Shown: positions 7,935 to 16,336 of the stretch, piece by piece
How positions within the stretch are numbered: the stretch's first letter is position 1
How the letters are laid out: every line of letters begins with the position of its first letter
DNA from: Muribaculaceae bacterium
Lineage (GTDB): Bacteria; Bacteroidota; Bacteroidia; Bacteroidales; Muribaculaceae
Direction of reading: 5' to 3'
DNA: 42,241 nt
Assembly: GCA_023662835.1 (NCBI GenBank)
Contig: JAMPII010000017.1
Span: forward strand, 1-42,241
Program-made: the position numbers and the translations under genes
Notes under the pieces: generated by a model
What the model saw: the letters and a program-made list of their open reading frames with translations, nothing else
Told to the model about the DNA's origin: nothing
The model's database searches: none

Positions 7935-8521
7935 AACGCGCATTCGACATAATAGCAAGTGGACTGGGACTTGTATGCCTCAGTCCACTTTTTGCAGTCT
8001 TGGCCGTGTGGATAAAATGCGACAGTAAGGGCCCGGTCTTCTATCGTCAAGTACGTGTAGGCAGGAACAACAAAGACTTCAGACTATTCAAGTTTCGCTC
8101 AATGCGACCCGATAGTGACAAACTCGGTCTTATCACCGTCGGAGGTCATGACCCAAGAGTCACTCGTTCCGGCTATTATATCCGCAAATACAAACTTGAT
8201 GAGTTTCCGCAGCTTATCAATGTATTTCTTGGGGATATGAGTCTTGTCGGGCCAAGACCTGAAGTGAGGAAGTATGTAGATATGTACTCTCCGGAGCAAT
8301 TGAAGGTTCTTTCTGTCCGTCCCGGCATCACTTCACTTGCTTCAATCCGCTACCGAAACGAAAACGAAATACTTGCCGCCGCCGAAGACCCAGACAAATG
8401 CTATATCGAACAGGTTATGCCGGACAAACTCGCCATTGACCTCGAATATGTAAGTAAAGCTAACCTGTGGAATGACATCAAACTCATTTTCTCAACATTC
8501 AAGGAGATAATAGAGAAATAA
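7931..8521 (+). CDS. Small monotopic phosphoglycosyl transferase (bacterial sugar transferase)
   Basis: This 196-residue enzyme starts polysaccharide synthesis by moving a phospho-sugar from a UDP-sugar to undecaprenyl phosphate. It has the single re-entrant N-terminal hydrophobic helix (residues 3-28), the core motif [13 protein letters not shown], the FKFRSM segment, the catalytic Asp-Glu dyad in KLDEFPQL (D90, E91) and [11 protein letters not shown]. It is as short as PglC and lacks the N-terminal membrane domain of WbaP or WcaJ types. The start is a TTG at 7931, overlapping the previous stop as TTGA: the product [14 protein letters not shown] is the standard family beginning and no ATG lies nearby. 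It is the last gene before a strong terminator. Confidence 0.92.
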   Translation: MKRAFDIIASGLGLVCLSPLFAVLAVWIKCDSKGPVFYRQVRVGRNNKDFRLFKFRSMRPDSDKLGLITVGGHDPRVTRSGYYIRKYKLDEFPQLINVFLGDMSLVGPRPEVRKYVDMYSPEQLKVLSVRPGITSLASIRYRNENEILAAAEDPDKCYIEQVMPDKLAIDLEYVSKANLWNDIKLIFSTFKEIIEK

Positions 8522-8552
8522 AGGGTCGAGTTTTCACAACCTCTGAAAATAG

Positions 8553-8599
8553 ATAGTTCGCCAAATCCAACCCAATGGACTTGGCGAACTATTTTTTTA
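8553..8599 (+). terminator. Intrinsic terminator of the glycan operon, possibly bidirectional
   Basis: The arms ATAGTTCGCCAA (8553-8564) and TTGGCGAACTAT (8581-8592) form a perfect 12-bp stem that continues past one mismatch with three more pairs, closed by an eight-base loop and followed by a T-rich run. It lies 31 bases after the phosphoglycosyl transferase stop and between two convergent genes, so it can also serve guaA on the other strand, though the T run on that side is weaker. Confidence 0.85.
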
Positions 8600-8623
8600 T
8601 TGGCTCCTGATGTTTGAGCCGTG

Positions 8624-10147
8624 CTATTCCCACTCGATTGTTGCCGGTGGTTTCGAGGAGATATCGTAGCAAACGCGGTTCACACCACGAACGTGATTTA
8701 TGATATCGTTGCTCACCGAGGCCAGGAATTCGTAGGGGAGATGTGCCCAGTCGGCGGTCATGGCGTCGGTTGAGGTAACGGCACGCAAGGCAACAGCGCG
8801 CTCATATGTTCGCTCATCGCCCATAACGCCTACGCTCTGAACAGGCAGCAATATCACGCCAGCCTGCCAAACTTTGTCGTAGAGGTCCCACTTGCGCAAG
8901 CCGCGGATAAATATATCGTCGGCATCCTGAAGTATGCGAACCTTTTCGGGAGTGATGTCGCCAAGAATGCGCACCGCCAACCCGGGTCCGGGGAAAGGAT
9001 GACGCGTGATTAGGTGTTCGGGCATGCCCAGTTCGCGGCCAACGGCACGAACCTCATCCTTGAACAACAGGCGGAGCGGCTCACACAATTTGAGATTCAT
9101 TTTTTCGGGCAGACCACCAACGTTATGGTGGCTCTTGATGGTAGTTCCGGTTATTGAGAGCGATTCGATGCAGTCGGGATAGATTGTTCCCTGGGCCAGC
9201 CATTTGGCGTCGGTGATTTTGTGGGCTTCCTGATCGAAGACATCAATGAAGCCCTTGCCTATAATCTTGCGCTTGCGCTCGGGATCGGTAACGCCGGCCA
9301 ATTCGCTGAAGAATTTTGCGCTGGCATCCACGCCGATAACGTTCAGGCCGAGCCCCTCATAATCGTGCAATACATCGCGGAATTCGTTTTTGCGCAGCAT
9401 TCCGTGGTCAACGAAAATACAGGTGAGGTTTTTGCCTATTGCGCGGTTGAGCAGAACGGCAGCAACCGACGAGTCGACACCTCCCGACAAGCCGAGAATA
9501 ACGCGGTCGTTGCCCAGTTGCTCCTTCAGGGCGGCAACAGTGCTTTCGATGAACGAAGCTGCGCTCCAGTCCTGACGTGAGCCACAGATATCGACAACGA
9601 AGTTTTTCAGCAACTGAGTGCCCTGCTGCGTGTGGTACACCTCGGGATGGAACTGAACTCCCCAAACTTTTTCGCCGTCAACCTGATAGGCCGCGATGGC
9701 AACCTTGTAGGTCGATGCGATAGGACTAAACCCTTCGGGGAGCGATGTAATAGTGTCACCATGACTCATCCAAACCTGCGTGCGCTGGTCGAGACCTTTT
9801 AATAGCGGATTTTCTGTATCGAATTTTTCGAGATGCGCACGGCCATATTCGCGCGACGGAGCCGGCTCAACGGTTCCTCCATTGCTGTAGGCCATAAACT
9901 GCGCGCCATAGCAAATTCCCAGAATAGGCAAACGTCCGCGTATGCCGTCCAGCTCAGCTTTAAAAGCTTTATCGTCGTAAACCGAGAATGGACTTCCCGA
10001 CAGAATCACTCCGATAACCGATTCGTCGTTTTTGGGGAACTTGTTGTAAGGCACTATCTCGCAATATGTGTTCAGCTCGCGCACACGACGGCCAATGAGC
10101 TGCGTTGTCTGCGAACCGAAATCGAGGATTATGATTTTTTCCTGCAT
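8624..10147 (-). CDS. guaA: GMP synthase (glutamine-hydrolysing)
   Basis: GuaA converts XMP to GMP using glutamine and ATP in the cytoplasm. The 507 residues show the class I amidotransferase domain with nucleophile C79 in LGICYGAQ and the His-Glu pair in [10 protein letters not shown]. The ATP pyrophosphatase P-loop follows in [14 protein letters not shown], and the dimerisation domain ends in [15 protein letters not shown], the canonical C-terminus. I use the ATG at 10147 ([19 protein letters not shown]), where homology begins. A longer open frame to 10399 exists, but it would overlap the MATE gene and adds unrelated sequence. A -7 promoter element lies just upstream at 10175-10182. It stands alone, convergent with the glycan operon. 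Confidence 0.96.
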   Translation of the reverse strand: MQEKIIILDFGSQTTQLIGRRVRELNTYCEIVPYNKFPKNDESVIGVILSGSPFSVYDDKAFKAELDGIRGRLPILGICYGAQFMAYSNGGTVEPAPSREYGRAHLEKFDTENPLLKGLDQRTQVWMSHGDTITSLPEGFSPIASTYKVAIAAYQVDGEKVWGVQFHPEVYHTQQGTQLLKNFVVDICGSRQDWSAASFIESTVAALKEQLGNDRVILGLSGGVDSSVAAVLLNRAIGKNLTCIFVDHGMLRKNEFRDVLHDYEGLGLNVIGVDASAKFFSELAGVTDPERKRKIIGKGFIDVFDQEAHKITDAKWLAQGTIYPDCIESLSITGTTIKSHHNVGGLPEKMNLKLCEPLRLLFKDEVRAVGRELGMPEHLITRHPFPGPGLAVRILGDITPEKVRILQDADDIFIRGLRKWDLYDKVWQAGVILLPVQSVGVMGDERTYERAVALRAVTSTDAMTADWAHLPYEFLASVSNDIINHVRGVNRVCYDISSKPPATIEWE

Positions 10148-10174
10148 TTGTGGGTAGTGATTAGTTGCTTTTTG

Positions 10175-10182
10175 CAAATTTA
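10175..10182 (-). promoter_or_regulatory. -7 element for guaA
   Basis: Read on the - strand this is TAAATTTG, a match to the Bacteroidota -7 consensus TAnnTTTG, 28 bases before the guaA start codon. No good TTTG lies at the -33 distance, so only half of the promoter is convincing. Confidence 0.4.
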
Positions 10183-10221
10183 CGACAATTTTTTTGAAAT
10201 AGCATCCCATTTTCCAATCAC

Positions 10222-11559
10222 TCATCCGAATTCGTGTCTTGAGGTAGTGCGAAGGAAGAAGTAAAGGAATAATGAGGCGGCAATTATTAAGCTTATGGAG
10301 AAGCTGAGAATGATGCCGTAGGTTGCCATACCGCAAGGGAATGTGATTATGTAGCCGGCCGGTATGCCAACAACCATGTAGCTGACGAAGGCAATCCATA
10401 GCATAGGCATAACGTTAGATGTGCCTCGTAAAGCGTTGGCGAAAAGTATTTGCGTTGCGTCGGCATATTGGTACAGCACCAATGGAAAAATCAGAGTCAT
10501 TGTCAGCTCTATCACCCTGATATCTTCGGTGAAGAGCAAAATCAGATACCGCTCGAAAAAGATGAACACCAGCGACGACAATGTGGCCAAGACCAGCACG
10601 ATGTGATAGCCGGCAAAGGCTGTGTGGCGCATTGCCCTGCTGTCGTTCAATCCGGCGTTGTTGGCCACAATTACCGACACCGCCGAGGCCATACTGTAAT
10701 AAACACAAAAACCCAGCGTTCCGGTGATAACAATTATCTGATAGGCTGCCAACGGTACGGCACCAATCCACCCGGCCATGACGGCCGAGAAACTGAAGCA
10801 TACCGATTCAAGAGTCATCTGTACGGAAACCGGCCACGAGGTTCGGTTTATGTGTGACAACAACGTCTTGTTTATTCGTGAGTTGACAAAACCGTCGCGG
10901 TAAACCCGGAATCGCCTCATACATAGCAATACATACATTGCGGCCAGCGGGCATATAATGCGGCTGATAAGAGTACTGTAGCCGGCACCCATAAGTCCAA
11001 GCTCGGGAAAACCGCAATGACCGAAGATGAGCAGATAGTTACCTGCAATGTTCACTACGTTCGCAACAAGTACAATCCACATAGGGATACCCGTTCTGTT
11101 TATAGCATAAAGCCACTGCGACAATGCGTTGAATATAGCAACCGGAAGAATGCCGATAAGCGACAGCACAAAATAGGGCTTTATAAGCGGCATAAGCTCG
11201 TCGGGCTGGCCAAGACTATCGAGATTGAGATAGAGCAATGTCATCAACGCCGTTATTAGCAAAGCAAACAACATATTGGCAAACAGGCCGTTGCGAATCA
11301 TTGCACCTATTTTATCGAACCTGTCGCGGCTGAAGAGCGCACCTATCAACGGCGTTAAACCGTAGGTGAATCCCAGGCAGGCAAAAATAGCGACGTTAAA
11401 CACATTGTTGACAAACGAAGCTGACGCGAGGGCGTCGGTGCTGTAACGGCCAACCATTATATTGTCAGCAAATGCTACAACAATCATGCCGAGCTGCCCT
11501 ACAAGAATCGGCAGCCCGAGTTTGACTATTTTTGCATATTCCTGCCTATATTTTGTCAT
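10222..11559 (-). CDS. MATE family multidrug/Na+ antiporter
   Basis: This 445-residue integral membrane protein has about twelve hydrophobic helices arranged as two similar halves, the mark of MATE transporters, which export cationic drugs and metabolites in exchange for Na+ or H+. Family features include [26 protein letters not shown] at the N-terminus (the first helix with its conserved GQ and D-x-x-MVGR pattern) and the matching start of the second half around [17 protein letters not shown]. The start codon overlaps the uvrC stop by four bases, so it is the last gene of an apt-uvrC-MATE run. It ends just before the guaA promoter, with no clear terminator between. Its substrate cannot be predicted. 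Confidence 0.9.
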   Translation of the reverse strand: MTKYRQEYAKIVKLGLPILVGQLGMIVVAFADNIMVGRYSTDALASASFVNNVFNVAIFACLGFTYGLTPLIGALFSRDRFDKIGAMIRNGLFANMLFALLITALMTLLYLNLDSLGQPDELMPLIKPYFVLSLIGILPVAIFNALSQWLYAINRTGIPMWIVLVANVVNIAGNYLLIFGHCGFPELGLMGAGYSTLISRIICPLAAMYVLLCMRRFRVYRDGFVNSRINKTLLSHINRTSWPVSVQMTLESVCFSFSAVMAGWIGAVPLAAYQIIVITGTLGFCVYYSMASAVSVIVANNAGLNDSRAMRHTAFAGYHIVLVLATLSSLVFIFFERYLILLFTEDIRVIELTMTLIFPLVLYQYADATQILFANALRGTSNVMPMLWIAFVSYMVVGIPAGYIITFPCGMATYGIILSFSISLIIAASLFLYFFLRTTSRHEFG

Positions 11560-13385
11560 GGCTCAGTAGTTTGTGTTTCAGCGGAATGCAAAGCTTTGTA
11601 TATTAGCTTAGCTCGTGAGCTACCAACAATAGCCTCAATATCGGTTAGCGACGCCTGGCGAATTCGCTTAACGCTTTTGAAATGCTGCAGGAGCGCTTCG
11701 CGAGTCTTCTGCCCTACCCCTTTAATAGAATCTAGCTCACTAATTGTCTGCGTTTTACTACGTTTATCGCGATGATGCGTTATGCCAAAACGGTGAGCCT
11801 CGTCGCGCAATTGCTGCACAATGCGCAGCGATTCGGAATTCTTATCAATATAAAGCGGCACCGAATCGCCAGGGAAATAAATTTCTTCCAATCGCTTGGC
11901 TATACCCACAACTGCTATCGTGCCGCGCAAGCCCATATCGTCGAGCGCATCTACGGCCGCACTGAGCTGTCCTTTTCCGCCGTCAACAACTATGAGCTGG
12001 GGCAAGTCCTCACCTTCCTCCATTAAACGCGTGTAGCGGCGCGTCAACACCTCCTTCATAGAAGCAAAATCGTCGGGTCCCACCACGGTTTTGATATTGA
12101 AATGACGATAGTCGCGTTTGGCCGGTTTGGCGTTGCGGAACACAACGCATGATGCCACAGGATTCGTACCCTGGATATTCGAGTTATCAAAGCACTCGAT
12201 ATGAACCGGCAGTTCGTTAAGGCGAAAATCGGCCTTCATGCGCTCCAGTGTGCGTTGTACACGCTGTTCGGGATTGTGCTTCTCCATCATCTTGAGCGAG
12301 TCGATTTTGTGCTGACGCGCGTTATGCTCCGACACCTCCAACAGTTTCTTTCTGTCGCCTCGCTGCGGTATGGTAATAGTGACCCCTGGCAACTGCGTTT
12401 CCGGCTCCTGAGCAACCAGAACCTCATCGTAGTCCACGCCGAAACGTTGCGCGATTTCGGCCATCGCATAGCTTAGCAACTGCGGTATTGTTTCGTCCAT
12501 GCGGCGTTTGTACTCAAGCGTCACTGATCGCACGATTGCACCACGGCGAACGTGCATATAATTGATATAAACATCCGACGTGTCGTCGTCGAAGCCAAAC
12601 ACATCTATGTCATCCAACGTTTGGCTTACAATCACACTCTTCGATTGATAACGTTCAATCAGCTGGTATTTATCCTTCAGCATCTGAGCCTCCTCGAAGC
12701 GCAATTCCGCACTGAGGCGATCCATTTCGGCCCGCAGATAATCGAGCAGTTCCTGAGTTTCGCCTCGCAAAATTTGTTTAACATGGTTTATCATGTCGGC
12801 ATATTCACCCTCAGGCACCAGACCTACACAGCAGCCCATGCAGTTTTTCAGATGATACTCCAGACATAGCCTACCCTTTCCCTTGGCAATATAGTCGGGA
12901 GTGATTGCATGGCGGCATGTTCGAACCGGATACAGTTCGCGTATGAGGTTAAGCACAGCCTTCGCCACGCCCGTATTTGTGTATGGACCGAAGTATTTCG
13001 ACCCGTCCTTTATCCGTTCCCGAGTAAGAAAAACACGTGGAAAATGTTCTTTTGTCACAACAATCCAGGGGTACGATTTATCATCCTTCAACAGCACATT
13101 ATAGCGCGGTTTATACTCCTTGATCAGTGAATTTTCCAAATTTAGGGCATCCTCCTCGGTTGGCACTACAATATAGCGCATGTCAGCTATGTTGCGTACA
13201 AGAATGTTTGTTCTCACCGACTCGTGCTGCCGGTTGAAATAGGACGACACACGACGCTTCAAATTAACAGCCTTCCCTACATATATCACTGTTCCCGATG
13301 CGTCCAGGTACATATAGCAACCGGGCGTATCGGGAAGTATTGATATTTTCTCTTTTATTTTTTCCGGACGGGGATTTACGGACAT
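11556..13385 (-). CDS. uvrC: UvrABC excinuclease subunit C
   Basis: UvrC makes the two incisions beside a DNA lesion in nucleotide excision repair. The 609 residues show the domains in order: an N-terminal GIY-YIG nuclease (LPDTPGCYMYLDASGTVIYVG and then KAVNLKRRVSSYF), a cysteine-containing stretch (CRH...CLEYHLKNCMGCC), a UVR motif that contacts UvrB (RLSAELRFEEAQMLKDKYQ), the RNase H-like second nuclease around HIECFDNSNIQGTNPVAS, and C-terminal helix-hairpin-helix DNA binding (LDSIKGVGQKTREALLQHF). Its length is normal. It is one base from apt upstream and overlaps the MATE gene downstream. Confidence 0.97.
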   Translation of the reverse strand: MSVNPRPEKIKEKISILPDTPGCYMYLDASGTVIYVGKAVNLKRRVSSYFNRQHESVRTNILVRNIADMRYIVVPTEEDALNLENSLIKEYKPRYNVLLKDDKSYPWIVVTKEHFPRVFLTRERIKDGSKYFGPYTNTGVAKAVLNLIRELYPVRTCRHAITPDYIAKGKGRLCLEYHLKNCMGCCVGLVPEGEYADMINHVKQILRGETQELLDYLRAEMDRLSAELRFEEAQMLKDKYQLIERYQSKSVIVSQTLDDIDVFGFDDDTSDVYINYMHVRRGAIVRSVTLEYKRRMDETIPQLLSYAMAEIAQRFGVDYDEVLVAQEPETQLPGVTITIPQRGDRKKLLEVSEHNARQHKIDSLKMMEKHNPEQRVQRTLERMKADFRLNELPVHIECFDNSNIQGTNPVASCVVFRNAKPAKRDYRHFNIKTVVGPDDFASMKEVLTRRYTRLMEEGEDLPQLIVVDGGKGQLSAAVDALDDMGLRGTIAVVGIAKRLEEIYFPGDSVPLYIDKNSESLRIVQQLRDEAHRFGITHHRDKRSKTQTISELDSIKGVGQKTREALLQHFKSVKRIRQASLTDIEAIVGSSRAKLIYKALHSAETQTTEP

Positions 13386-13386
13386 A

Positions 13387-13905
13387 TTAATAAACGATGA
13401 GTGATGTCACCTCAGCGTCGGCCGGGAGTGCGGCACGACCGTTGAGTGCGCTTAGCTCCACAATAAAGTTGATATATACTTTTTTCGGGTTCATTGATTT
13501 CACCAGCCGGTAGGCGGCAGCCATCGTGCCACCGGTAGCCAGAAGGTCGTCGTGAATAACAACAACATCGTCGGGCGTTATGGCGTCAGCGTGCAATTCG
13601 ATTGTGTCGGTTCCATATTCTTTTTCAAAAGAAGCAGAGATTGTGTCGGCAGGCAATTTACCCGGTTTGCGGGCGGGCACAAATCCGGCTCCAATTTCGT
13701 AAGCCATGATAGAACCGCCAATAAAACCGCGCGATTCAATTCCCACTACCTTAGTAACGCCTTTGTCGCGATAAAGTTGAGCAAGCTCTTTTCCTACGGT
13801 ATGCATGGCTTGTGCGTTCTTGAACACTGTTGTCAGATCGCGGAAAATAATTCCCGGCTTTGGAAAGTCGACTACATCGCGGATTTGGGATTTTACGTAT
13901 TCCAT
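13387..13905 (-). CDS. apt: Adenine phosphoribosyltransferase
   Basis: Apt salvages adenine to AMP using PRPP. The 172 residues begin YVKSQIRDVVDFPKPGIIFRD, the standard family opening. They contain GIESRGFIGG and the PRPP-binding loop VVIHDDLLATGGT (residues 115-127); the usual second Asp of the DD pair is present. The length is that of ordinary bacterial Apt. It is the first gene of a tight run with uvrC and the MATE transporter. I see no TAnnTTTG-type promoter in the 76 bases between it and mnmG, so it may be read from the ybeY-mnmG transcript. That gap holds a parS site. Confidence 0.96.
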   Translation of the reverse strand: MEYVKSQIRDVVDFPKPGIIFRDLTTVFKNAQAMHTVGKELAQLYRDKGVTKVVGIESRGFIGGSIMAYEIGAGFVPARKPGKLPADTISASFEKEYGTDTIELHADAITPDDVVVIHDDLLATGGTMAAAYRLVKSMNPKKVYINFIVELSALNGRAALPADAEVTSLIVY

Positions 13906-13964
13906 TGTTTTTTATATATTGATTTATTTTCTTGGTAAATTGTTGAGCGTCATATTGTTCTTTG

Positions 13965-13980
13965 TGTTCCACGTGGAACA
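13965..13980. promoter_or_regulatory. parS centromere site (ParB-binding)
   Basis: TGTTCCACGTGGAACA is a perfect 16-base palindrome that fits the widely conserved chromosomal parS consensus TGTTnCACGTGnAACA at every fixed position. ParB dimers nucleate on such sites and, with ParA and SMC, separate the replication origins. It lies in the short gap between apt and mnmG, one base from the mnmG stop codon. Its presence suggests the window is in the origin-proximal part of the chromosome. Confidence 0.85.
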
Positions 13981-13981
13981 A

Positions 13982-15859
13982 TCATCGTCCAAGCAAGAGT
14001 AGCAGAATGCTGACGTCGCTCGGCGAGATGCCCGGTATTCGTGAAGCTTGAGCAACTGTTACCGGTCGTATTTTTTCGAGCTTCATGCGGGCTTCGGTTG
14101 AGAGCGCTTTTATGTTGGCATAGTCGAGTTTGCCTTCGAGCTTTACATCCTCGAGACGTTTGATTTTTTCGGCAACCATTCGTTCGCGACCGATGTATCC
14201 TTCATACTTTATGAGAATTTCTGCGCATTCAACTATTTCTTCACGTCGTTCCGGTTCTAAAGATTCAATCAAGTCTGCTAACGGTTTTATGTAAGGTTTA
14301 AGGATGTTCAGCCCTAGTTCGGGGCGTGTTATAAGATCGCGCAGTTTGACGCCCTGTTTAAGAGGTGCTGTACTGAGTTGCTCTAATGCGGGATTGATTA
14401 ATACGGGCTTTATGGAAAATTCGTTGCAAAATTCTATTATGCGGTCGCGTTGCAATCGTTTGGTCTCCATTAGCCGGTAGCGTTCTTCTGTAGCTAAGCC
14501 GATGGAATAACCGATTGGTGTCAGCCGCATGTCGGCATCGTCCTGACGCAATAGTATGCGATATTCGGCGCGCGAGGTGAACATGCGGTAGGGTTCGTCT
14601 ACTCCTTTTGTGACGAGGTCGTCGATAAGTACGCCTATATAGCTTTGATCGCGCCCGAGTACGAGCGGTGGCTGGTTATTTACCGACAACGCAGCATTGA
14701 TTCCTGCCATAAGCCCTTGTCCTGCGGCTTCCTCATAACCAGTTGTTCCGTTAACTTGTCCGGCAAAATATAAACCTTCGACTAGCTTGGTTTCCAGTGT
14801 ATGATTGAGTTGTGTTGGGTCGAAGAAGTCGTATTCAATAGCATAGCCGGGGCGATAAATCTGAACGTCGGCTAAAGCCGGAACGCTCTCCAATGCTTCT
14901 ACCTGGATATCCAATGGTAGCGATGACGAAAACCCGTTCAAGTAGTACTCACGAGTGTTTTCCCCTTCCGGCTCTAAGAAAAGCTGATGTTCATTTTTAT
15001 CGGCAAAGGTCACTATTTTTGTTTCAATGCTGGGACAATATCGCGGTCCGATACTCTTTATTTGTCCATTATATAGAGGTGAATCAGGAAGTCCGCGTCG
15101 CAGTATTTCGTGAGTTTTGGCATTAGTATAAGTAATATAACAGGGAAGCTGCCGCAGACTTCTCTTCACCTGCGGCATATAACTGAACTTGTAAAAACCC
15201 TCATCGCCATATTGAGGTGTGGTCATTTCCCAATGAACCGACCGTCCGTCGATACGCACCGGTGTGCCGGTTTTCATCCGATCGGCGGTGAAACCCAGCG
15301 AAACCAATTGTTCGGTTATACCATGCGAAAGTGGTTCGGAAACTCGTCCTCCGGCCACTTGTGCGCGCCCAACGTGCATGAGACCGTTAAGGAACGTGCC
15401 AGCTGTTAGAATTACTTTTTTTGCTGAAAAATATACTCCCAACTGAGTTCTTACCCCTTTTACTTTACCCTCAGAAATATCAAGCTCTGTAACAGAATCC
15501 TGCCACATACTAAGATTGTCGGTATTCTCGAGCGTCTCTCTCCACAATCGACTGAAAACCATTCTGTCGCTTTGCGCACGCGGACTCCACATAGCCGGGC
15601 CTTTAGAGCGGTTAAGCATACGGAATTGTATGGAACTCCTGTCAGTGATTATGCCCATTTGTCCGCCAAGCGCGTCAATTTCTCTAACTATCTGGCCTTT
15701 TGCTATGCCTCCTACAGCTGGATTGCAGCTCATCTGTGCAATCTTATTCATATCGATAGTAATCAACAGCGTAGAAGCGCCCAACCGCGCGGCGGCTTTG
15801 GCTGCTTCACAGCCGGCATGGCCGGCTCCGACTACAATAATATCGTATTCAAACTTCAT
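13982..15859 (-). CDS. mnmG: tRNA uridine-5-carboxymethylaminomethyl modification enzyme
   Basis: MnmG (GidA) works with MnmE to build the cmnm5 or nm5 group on the wobble uridine of certain tRNAs, using FAD, NADH and methylene-THF. The 625 residues start with YDIIVVGAGHAGCEAAKAAA (FAD dinucleotide-binding loop, residues 6-25). They contain SCNPAVGGIAKGQIVREIDALGG, the highly conserved insertion GRAQVAGGRVSEPLSHG, and FAGQVNGTTGYEEAAGQGL. The C-terminal helical domain, which contacts MnmE, ends around QASRIPGISPSDVSILLLLLG. Its start codon overlaps the ybeY stop by one base, so both are expressed together. The parS site lies just after its stop. Confidence 0.97.
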   Translation of the reverse strand: MKFEYDIIVVGAGHAGCEAAKAAARLGASTLLITIDMNKIAQMSCNPAVGGIAKGQIVREIDALGGQMGIITDRSSIQFRMLNRSKGPAMWSPRAQSDRMVFSRLWRETLENTDNLSMWQDSVTELDISEGKVKGVRTQLGVYFSAKKVILTAGTFLNGLMHVGRAQVAGGRVSEPLSHGITEQLVSLGFTADRMKTGTPVRIDGRSVHWEMTTPQYGDEGFYKFSYMPQVKRSLRQLPCYITYTNAKTHEILRRGLPDSPLYNGQIKSIGPRYCPSIETKIVTFADKNEHQLFLEPEGENTREYYLNGFSSSLPLDIQVEALESVPALADVQIYRPGYAIEYDFFDPTQLNHTLETKLVEGLYFAGQVNGTTGYEEAAGQGLMAGINAALSVNNQPPLVLGRDQSYIGVLIDDLVTKGVDEPYRMFTSRAEYRILLRQDDADMRLTPIGYSIGLATEERYRLMETKRLQRDRIIEFCNEFSIKPVLINPALEQLSTAPLKQGVKLRDLITRPELGLNILKPYIKPLADLIESLEPERREEIVECAEILIKYEGYIGRERMVAEKIKRLEDVKLEGKLDYANIKALSTEARMKLEKIRPVTVAQASRIPGISPSDVSILLLLLGR

Positions 15860-16299
15860 TAATTTGTAGTATTTTTAAGCTCTGTAAGTAATGAAAGAGC
15901 TGCATCTTCATTTGCTTCCATGATTTCACGCTCTCCCGGACCTTTATCGTTTATTCCACAAAGATGAAGAACTCCATGAATTATCACCCGATGAAGTTCC
16001 TGCATATATGAGGATCCAACAAGATTGGCGTTGCTGGCTACGGTGTCGAGCGAAATAAACATATCGCCGCTCAAATACTTTCCGCGTGAATTGTCGAACG
16101 TGATTATATCAGTGTAATAATCGTGCTGGAGGAATTCACGATTAACTTCTAGTATGCGATCGTCGTTACAAAAAATGTAGGCCAGATGCCCTATCTTGCG
16201 TCCAAATTTAGCCCCGACAGATTCGATCCAACGCTGTATCAAATCGAAGTCAAGTTGAGGCATATCGCACTTTTGTGTTGTCCAAAGAATATCATTCAT
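15859..16299 (-). CDS. ybeY: Endoribonuclease / rRNA maturation factor YbeY
   Basis: YbeY is a small zinc-dependent endonuclease needed for 16S rRNA 3' maturation and ribosome quality control. The 146 residues carry HGVLHLCG at 108-115, giving two zinc histidines. In place of the third histidine of the proteobacterial H-x3-H-x5-H motif the sequence reads GINDKGPGE, as I expect for Bacteroidota members. The upstream part YYTDIITFDN and the SGDMFISLD strand also match the family. I chose the ATG at 16299 rather than the open-frame start at 16335, because the longer form would overlap the next gene and a strong promoter at 16305-16336 would lie inside it. The leader would be almost absent. Confidence 0.93.
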   Translation of the reverse strand: MNDILWTTQKCDMPQLDFDLIQRWIESVGAKFGRKIGHLAYIFCNDDRILEVNREFLQHDYYTDIITFDNSRGKYLSGDMFISLDTVASNANLVGSSYMQELHRVIIHGVLHLCGINDKGPGEREIMEANEDAALSLLTELKNTTN

Positions 16300-16304
16300 G
16301 GTTG

Positions 16305-16336
16305 CAAATTTACGCAATTCGTGGCTTTTAAGCAAA
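16305..16336 (-). promoter_or_regulatory. Promoter of ybeY-mnmG
   Basis: On the - strand TTTG (complement of 16333-16336) is followed after exactly 20 bases by TAAATTTG (complement of 16305-16312), a perfect Bacteroidota -33/-7 pair. The -7 ends six bases before the ybeY ATG, so transcription should begin within a few bases of the start codon. The -33 box overlaps the 3' end of the preceding gene. Confidence 0.65.

Noticed and set aside
10148-10399. N-terminal extension of guaA by 84 residues
   Set aside because: The extension would overlap the MATE gene's end, shows no similarity to GMP synthases and includes the predicted guaA promoter.
13030-13048. CACGTGG sequence in uvrC as a second parS
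   Set aside because: Only the central CACGTG core is shared; the outer TGTT and AACA arms are missing and it lies inside a conserved coding region.
15953-16116. YbeY as a damaged enzyme because the third zinc histidine is missing
   Set aside because: The HGVLHLCG motif is intact, and a non-histidine residue at the third position is what I expect for Bacteroidota YbeY; the rest of the protein is well conserved.
8624-16299. Long open frames on the + strand opposite guaA, uvrC, apt and mnmG
   Set aside because: They lie entirely antisense to well-conserved genes and show no protein-family features, so they are shadows of the real frames.
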